From contig CAVRZY010000047.1 in the NCBI GenBank assembly GCA_963725415.1, forward strand, positions 1 to 50,242: a stretch of 50,242 bases of DNA. The letters run 5' to 3'. Below the pieces are notes generated by a model. It was not told where the DNA came from. It did no database searches and saw nothing but the letters and a program-made list of their open reading frames with translations. This stretch comes from CAVRZY01 sp963725415. GTDB lineage: Bacteria > Acidobacteriota > Terriglobia > Bryobacterales > Bryobacteraceae. How positions within the stretch are numbered: the stretch's first letter is position 1; the number at the start of each line of letters is the position of its first letter. Below are positions 45,862-50,242 of the stretch, piece after piece. The position numbers and the translations under genes were made by a program.

Positions 45862-47225
45862 GTGCGCATCCCAGCGAGCCGCTGTTCGGCTTCCTGGAGG
45901 GCCTGCATGACGGAGTGCGGGCCGGTTCCGCCGGGGATCTCCCGGGTTTCGATTCCCTGACGCGGATCCAGCAGCCGCGCCATCTCGGGTGTGAATTGCG
46001 GGGCGAAGGCAGCCAACTCGGCGGGGGTCCAGTCGGCCGGCTGCTTGCCCTGCCGGAGGCTTTCGAGCACCAGCCGGCCGACGATCTGATGGGCCTGATG
46101 GAAGGGCGTGCCAGCGCGGGCCAGCGCCTCGGCCAGGTCGGTGGCCACGAGCCAGCCTTCTGCGGACGCAGCGGCGGCCTTTTCCGGGCGGAGCCGAACG
46201 GAGGCGGCGACGGCGCGCGCCATCTCGAGCGAGCCCTGCAACTGATCGGCGGCGTCGAAGAGCGGCTCCTTGTCCTCCTGCATGTCGCGGTTGTAGGTGA
46301 GCGGCAGTCCCTTCATGGTCACGAACAGCGAGGTGAAGTTGGCGAAGACGCGGCCGCATTTGCCGCGGATCAGCTCGAGGGAATCCGGGTTCTTCTTCTG
46401 CGGCATGAGGCTGGAGCCGCTGGTGACTTCATCGCCCAGCTCGAGCCAGCCGAACTCTTCGCTGGAATAGAGGATCCAGTCCTCGGCCAGGCGGCTGAGG
46501 TGCAGCATAGTGAGCGAGGCGGCGTAAAGAAAATCGAGGACGAAGTCGCGATCGGCGGCCGCATCCATGCTGTTCGGGGTGAGGCCGTCGAAGCTCAGCT
46601 CGGCGGCCAGGGCCTGGCGGTCGAAGGGAAAACCGCTGCCCGCGAGCGCGCCCGAGCCCAGCGGCAGAAGGTTGGCGCGCTTGCGGGCCTGGGAGAGCCG
46701 CTCGGCGTCGCGGGCTAGCATCTCGAAATAGGCCAGCAGGTAATGAGGCCACAGCACGGCCTGCGCCCGGCGCGTGTGAGTGTAACCGGGGATAACGGCG
46801 TCGGAGTAACAGCGCGCGAGCTTCAACAGCGCGTCCATCAGATCGAGCAAGAGGAGGCGGGCCTGGCCGATCTCTTCACGAAGCCAGAGACGAACGTCGA
46901 GGGAGACCTGCTCGTTGCGGCTGCGACCGGTGTGGATCTTGTCCGCCAGTGCGCCCACGCGTTCCTTGAGCTTGCGAATGACCAGGGTGTGCACGTCCTC
47001 GTCCGAGGCGTCCTCAATTGGCGCCTCCGCGATCTCTGCGAGAGCTGCCACGACGGCGGCGCGCTCCTCCCCGGTGAAGATGCCAACCCGCTCCAGCGCC
47101 CGCGCCCACGCCTGCGAGCCGCGCACGTCCACTTCGAGCAGCCGCCGGTCGAAGGACAGCGACTCGGAGAACCGCTCGAAAACTTCCGAGGGACCCCTCT
47201 CGAAGCGTCCGCCCCAGAGTTTCAT
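45858..47225 (-). CDS. argH: Argininosuccinate lyase
   Basis: Last step of arginine synthesis: splits argininosuccinate to arginine and fumarate. The protein is 455 residues in a single frame. It begins MKLWGGRFERGPSEVFERFS, then has IHTGRSRNEQVSLDVRLWLR, PGYTHTRRAQAVLWPHYLLA and the superfamily signature TSGSSLMPQKKNPDSLELIR with the catalytic serine. ATG 47225 overlaps the argG stop (ATGA). An apparent upstream extension in the same frame is the shadow of argG. Confidence 0.95.
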   Translation of the reverse strand: MKLWGGRFERGPSEVFERFSESLSFDRRLLEVDVRGSQAWARALERVGIFTGEERAAVVAALAEIAEAPIEDASDEDVHTLVIRKLKERVGALADKIHTGRSRNEQVSLDVRLWLREEIGQARLLLLDLMDALLKLARCYSDAVIPGYTHTRRAQAVLWPHYLLAYFEMLARDAERLSQARKRANLLPLGSGALAGSGFPFDRQALAAELSFDGLTPNSMDAAADRDFVLDFLYAASLTMLHLSRLAEDWILYSSEEFGWLELGDEVTSGSSLMPQKKNPDSLELIRGKCGRVFANFTSLFVTMKGLPLTYNRDMQEDKEPLFDAADQLQGSLEMARAVAASVRLRPEKAAAASAEGWLVATDLAEALARAGTPFHQAHQIVGRLVLESLRQGKQPADWTPAELAAFAPQFTPEMARLLDPRQGIETREIPGGTGPHSVMQALQEAEQRLAGMRT

Positions 47226-48431
47226 GGCTTTCCCGTGACGGCGGCCCGCACCCGCATGGGCAGCCCGATGAGGTTGATGAAGCCCTCGGCGTCCTTCTGG
47301 TCGTAGCCGGCGCCCATGGTGAAGCTGGCGATGTCCAGGGAGTGGAGGGAGTAAGGCGAGCGGCGGCTGACGGGCTCGAGGTTGCCCTTGTATAGGCGCA
47401 GGGTGACCTCGCCGCTGGTGGCCTGGCTGGCGGTTTCGAAGAAGGCGTCCAGCGCCTCGCGCAGCGGAGTGAACCAGAAGCCGTAGTAGACCAACTCGGC
47501 GTAATCGAGAGCCAGGCGCTGTTTGTAGTGGAGCAGGTCTCGGTCCAGCGTGAGCGACTCGAGTTCGCGATGGGCCGTGGTGATGAGCGTGCCGCCGGGC
47601 GTCTCGTAGCAGCCGCGCGATTTCATGCCGACGAAGCGGTTCTCGACCAGGTCGATGCGGCCGATGGCGTGCTCGCCGCCCATGCGGTTGAGGGTCTCGA
47701 GCAGCTCGACTCCGCTCATGCGCTGGCCGTTGAGGGCGAGGGGCGCGCCTTTCTCGAAGGCGATGGTGACTTCGCCGGGGGCGTCGGGCGCCTCCTTGGG
47801 GCTGCGGGTGAGCATCCAGATGTCGTCGGGAGCGGCGCTGGCGGGGTCTTCGAGCGGGCCGCCTTCGTGCGAGATGTGCCAGATGTTGCGGTCGCGGCTG
47901 TAGATCTTGGCGCTGCTGGCGGCCACGGGGACGTGGTGGGCCGCGGCGTAGGCCAGGGCGTCCTCGCGGGAGCGGATGTTCCATTCGCGCCAGGGCGCGA
48001 TGACCTGGAGGTGTGGCGCCAGGGCCTTGTAGGTCAGCTCGAAGCGGACCTGGTCGTTGCCCTTTCCGGTGCAGCCGTGGGCGAGGGCGTCGCAGCCGGT
48101 GCGAAGCGCCACCTCGACCTGGCGCTTGGCTAGCAAGGGGCGGGCCACCGAGGTGCCCAGAAGGTACTTGTGCTCATAGACGGCGCCGGCGCGAACCAGC
48201 CGCCACAGATACTGGGTGACGAACTCCTCGCGCAGGTCCTCGACGTAGACTTCCGAGGCGCCGGTGGTGCGGGCCTTTTCCTCCAGACCCGGCCAGTTCT
48301 TCATCGCCCTGGCCGATATTGCCGCACACGGCCACCACCTCGCAGCCGTAGTTCTCCTTGAGCCAGGGAATGATGACGGACGTATCCAGTCCGCCCGAAT
48401 ACGCCAGCGCCACTTTCTTGGCTTTCTCCAT
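47222..48431 (-). CDS. argG: Argininosuccinate synthase (one frameshift)
   Basis: Joins citrulline and aspartate using ATP. The N-terminal ATP pyrophosphatase loop is AYSGGLDTSVIIPWLKENYG, followed by VVAVCGNIGQGDEELAG. One extra base near 48298 moves the frame to GLEEKARTTGASEVYVEDLR; the rest is intact, with HGCTGKGNDQVRFELTYKAL, APWREWNIRSREDALAYAAA and TLDRDLLHYKQRLALDYAEL. Corrected length is 402 residues, normal for ArgG. It starts 19 bases after argF. Confidence 0.93.
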
Positions 48432-48450
48432 AAACTAGGGATTGCTAGCG

Positions 48451-49388
48451 CTACTCCAGCAGCATCAGCAGCAATGCCTTCTGCGTGTGCAGCCGGTTTT
48501 CCGCCTGATCGAACACCACCGAGCGCGCGCACTCGATCACTCCTTCGGTGACTTCCTCGCCGCGCTTGGCGGGCAGGCAGTGCATGAAGACCGCCTCCGG
48601 GGCGGCCTGAGCGAACAACTCCTCGTTGACCTGGTAGTCGCGGAAGGCCTGCCGCCGCCTCTCCCCCTCCGCTTCATGGCCCATGCTGGCCCAGACATCT
48701 GTGTAGACGGCCTGCGCTCCGGTCACAGCCTCCTGGGGCTGTGCGTGACTCGCAGGGTGGCGCCGGAGAAGTTCGCCAGATCTTCGGCCTGGGTCACGAC
48801 CTCCGGGTTGGCGCCGAAAGCGGGCGGCGTCGCCAGCGCAAAGTTCATCCCCAGCCGCACCGAGGTCAGCATCAGCGAGTGCGCCACGTTGTTGCCGTCG
48901 CCGACGAAGGCCAGCTTCAGCCCGCGCAGCGTGCCGAAGTGCTCCGTCAGCGTGAAGAGGTCGGCCAGGGCCTGGCAGGGATGGTACAGATCGCTCAGGG
49001 CGTTGATCACCGGCACGGCGGACCAGCGGGCGAGTTCCTCGATGGTGCGCTGCGAAAAGGTGCGCGCCACGATGCCCTGGGTCCAGCGATCGAGGTTGCG
49101 GGCGACATCTTTGAGGGGCTCGCGCTCCCCGATCAGGCCCTGGGCGAAGATCGAATCCCCGCCCAACTGCTTGATGGCCAGCTCGAAGGTCAGGCGGGTG
49201 CGGAGCGAGGGCTTTTCGAAGAGCAGACTGAGGTAGCGGCCACGCAACGCCTCCGCGTAGTGCTGGGGCGTCGCCTTGACCCGTCGCGTGAGCTCCAGCA
49301 GACAGGCCAGTTCCTCCTGCGTCGCGTCGAGATCGCAGGTGAAATCCCGGGCGGCAATCCGGCTCACCACCAATGAATTTTTATTCAC
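48451..49388 (-). CDS. argF: Ornithine carbamoyltransferase (one frameshift)
   Basis: Makes citrulline from ornithine and carbamoyl phosphate. The first frame covers LSLLFEKPSLRTRLTFELAI (carbamoyl phosphate site; STRT is SLRT here), VARTFSQRTIEELARWS, LSDLYHPCQALADLFTLTE (HPxQ) and LKLAFVGDGNNVAHSLML. One missing C near 48736 (CCCC read as CCC) breaks the frame; adding it gives HSPQEAVTGAQAVYTDVWAS and the ornithine-binding MHCLPAKRGEEVTEGVIE. Corrected length is 312 residues. The GTG start at 49388 lies within the ARG box, and this is the first gene of argF-argG-argH-argR. Confidence 0.93.
49374..49387 (-). promoter_or_regulatory. ARG box (ArgR operator) at the arg operon start
   Basis: TGAATTTTTATTCA fits the ArgR consensus TGAAT-W4-ATTCA exactly, with perfect five-base arms. 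It covers the first codons of argF. A second, weaker TGAAT half-site starts at 49394, 20 bases away, near the roughly 21-base spacing of paired E. coli boxes. ArgR bound here with arginine would block start of the operon that encodes it. The promoter itself must lie in 49389-49450 but is not clear. Confidence 0.8.
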
Positions 49389-49507
49389 CTAAATGAATAA
49401 TCACACAGCGGCGCCCCCTTAACCCGGGTCTGGGCAGGCGGTCCAGCGTGAGTGCCGGGCTGCGGCTTGAGCGTCTGGCGGGCATCAGCGGGCGATAGAA
49501 TGGAGTC

Positions 49508-50242
49508 ATGTTCTGGGCGAGGGCGATTGGGATTTGGCTCGCCTCCGTGAGCGCGTTGTGCTGCGCGCCGCGCGTGGTCTTTTCGGTACCCGCGGGCGAC
49601 CCGGCTTACGACGGAGCGGGTATCTCACGCCTGGTCGTGGGGCCAGGCGGGGACCTGTGGGTGGTTGGACACGTGCGGTCGGTCGTTCCGACGAGCGGGG
49701 TTGCAGACATAGCGTCGGCCCCGTTGGTCACGCGCTTGGATCGAGCAGGAAACGTCCGGTGGAGGACGGTGCTGGGCGAGGCTTCGGAGGCTCGGGATGG
49801 GGCCCACCGCTGTCGCAGTGGACGGCGCCGGGAACGCCTACGTAATTGGAGCGGGCGCGTTGAGCGGGTCTCAGCTCCTGAATGGCGTTGCCAGGCCGCT
49901 CCCGACGCCCTGGCGATTCGGTCGCGGCCCGGTCGGTCCCGGCACGGCGTGGCTAGCCAAGCTCGATCCGGCGGGCCAGGTGCTCGCCTATGGCTTCTTC
50001 GGCGGCAGCAGGGGGGCGTTACCGAACGACATCGCACTCGACGCCAGTGGCAGTCCCGTGGTGGTCGGCGATACCGCAGACCCCGATTTTCCGACGACCC
50101 CGGGCGCGGTTGGGGGCCGCCGCGGCAGGTGGGCATGGCCGTTAGCACCTACGGCTTCGTGATGCGCTTCCTGCCGGACGCCAGGTCCGTGGTTTTTTCC
50201 ACGTGCCTGGGAGGTACAGAATGGCCTTGCGTGGGCGGCGGA
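49508..50242 (+). CDS. Secreted beta-propeller (SBBP-type) repeat protein, partial and frameshifted
   Basis: The 5' part of a gene that runs off the window. ATG 49508 follows GGAG, with TAGAAT further upstream, and opens a signal peptide (MFWARAIGIWLASVSALCCA). Blade repeats are visible: ISRLVVGPGGDLWVVGHVRS, then, after a frame change near 49795, GPTAVAVDGAGNAYVIGAGA, WLAKLDPAGQVLAYGFFGGS, PNDIALDASGSPVVVGDTAD and FPTTPGAV. After another change near 50125 it reads STYGFVMRFLPDARSVVFST then CLGGTEW. The xDxxGNxYVxG and DFPTTPGA patterns are typical of SBBP propellers, abundant in Acidobacteriota. Function unknown. Confidence 0.75.
   Translation, partial: MFWARAIGIWLASVSALCCAPRVVFSVPAGDPAYDGAGISRLVVGPGGDLWVVGHVRSVVPTSGVADIASAPLVTRLDRAGNVRWRTVLGEASEARDGAHRCRSGRRRERLRNWSGRVERVSAPEWRCQAAPDALAIRSRPGRSRHGVASQARSGGPGARLWLLRRQQGGVTERHRTRRQWQSRGGRRYRRPRFSDDPGRGWGPPRQVGMAVSTYGFVMRFLPDARSVVFSTCLGGTEWPCVGGG

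Noticed and set aside
45862..46359. N-terminal extension of ArgR in the same frame
   Set aside because: It overlaps argH in full and has no sense; ArgR begins at the usual MNKSFRQGQI.

Overview
The window looks like Acidobacteriota chromosome, most likely the Solibacter/Bryobacterales side. This rests on gene families and architecture, not on a marker gene. The signs are high GC; an Oar-like TonB receptor with an N-terminal carboxypeptidase-regulatory domain; several Tat-exported Gfo/Idh/MocA, TIM-barrel and sulfatase proteins; a TPR plus FG-GAP protein; and abundant short palindromic intergenic repeats. No rRNA, tRNA, CRISPR array or complete insertion sequence was seen.

Layout. 1-5230: remains of a polysaccharide (O-antigen type) cluster (ABC permease, ABC ATPase, ATP-grasp enzyme, glycosyltransferase), riddled with frameshifts and ending abruptly in a fragment of thiazole synthase ThiG near 5013. 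5328-9330: a terminator, a large TonB-dependent receptor and repeats. 9327-13636: a Tat-exported oxidoreductase and a metal-uptake group (permease, binding protein, porin-like protein) without its ATPase. 13784-16609: PmtA-like methyltransferase, LytS/YehU-type histidine kinase, RibA. 16644-23800: heparinase II/III-like protein, a miniature inverted-repeat element, an unknown secreted protein, an amino acid permease remnant, a DoxX/MauE-thioredoxin-like protein, and a secreted amidohydrolase with a small membrane protein. 23775-32971: HemL, geranylgeranyl-reductase-like flavoprotein, lipoprotein, giant TPR/FG-GAP protein, PgsA, HflX, Hfq, DksA-like protein. 33137-37727: TldD/TldE, a VapBC pair, a CDF metal exporter. 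37720-45355: secreted methyltransferase, alpha/alpha-barrel protein, exported oxidoreductase and sugar isomerase/epimerase, HicBA, sulfatase. 45421-49388: an argF-argG-argH-argR operon with a palindromic ARG box on its first codons. 49508 to the end: start of a beta-propeller repeat protein.

How it fits together. Heparinase-like, sulfatase, barrel, oxidoreductase, isomerase and TonB receptor genes suggest a heterotroph that breaks down complex, possibly sulfated or uronic polysaccharides; substrates are inferred. The arginine operon ends in its own repressor. TldD/E, HflX/Hfq, PgsA, HemL and RibA are housekeeping.

Two themes stand out. First, many genes, including ones expected to be essential (argF, argG, tldD), carry single-base frameshifts whose correction restores a length divisible by three. 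That points to uncorrected sequencing indels, with far worse density before about 5010. Second, several families of short inverted-repeat elements sit exactly at gene ends and in at least three cases supply the stop codon; two are flanked by 8-bp direct repeats, as expected of miniature transposable elements.
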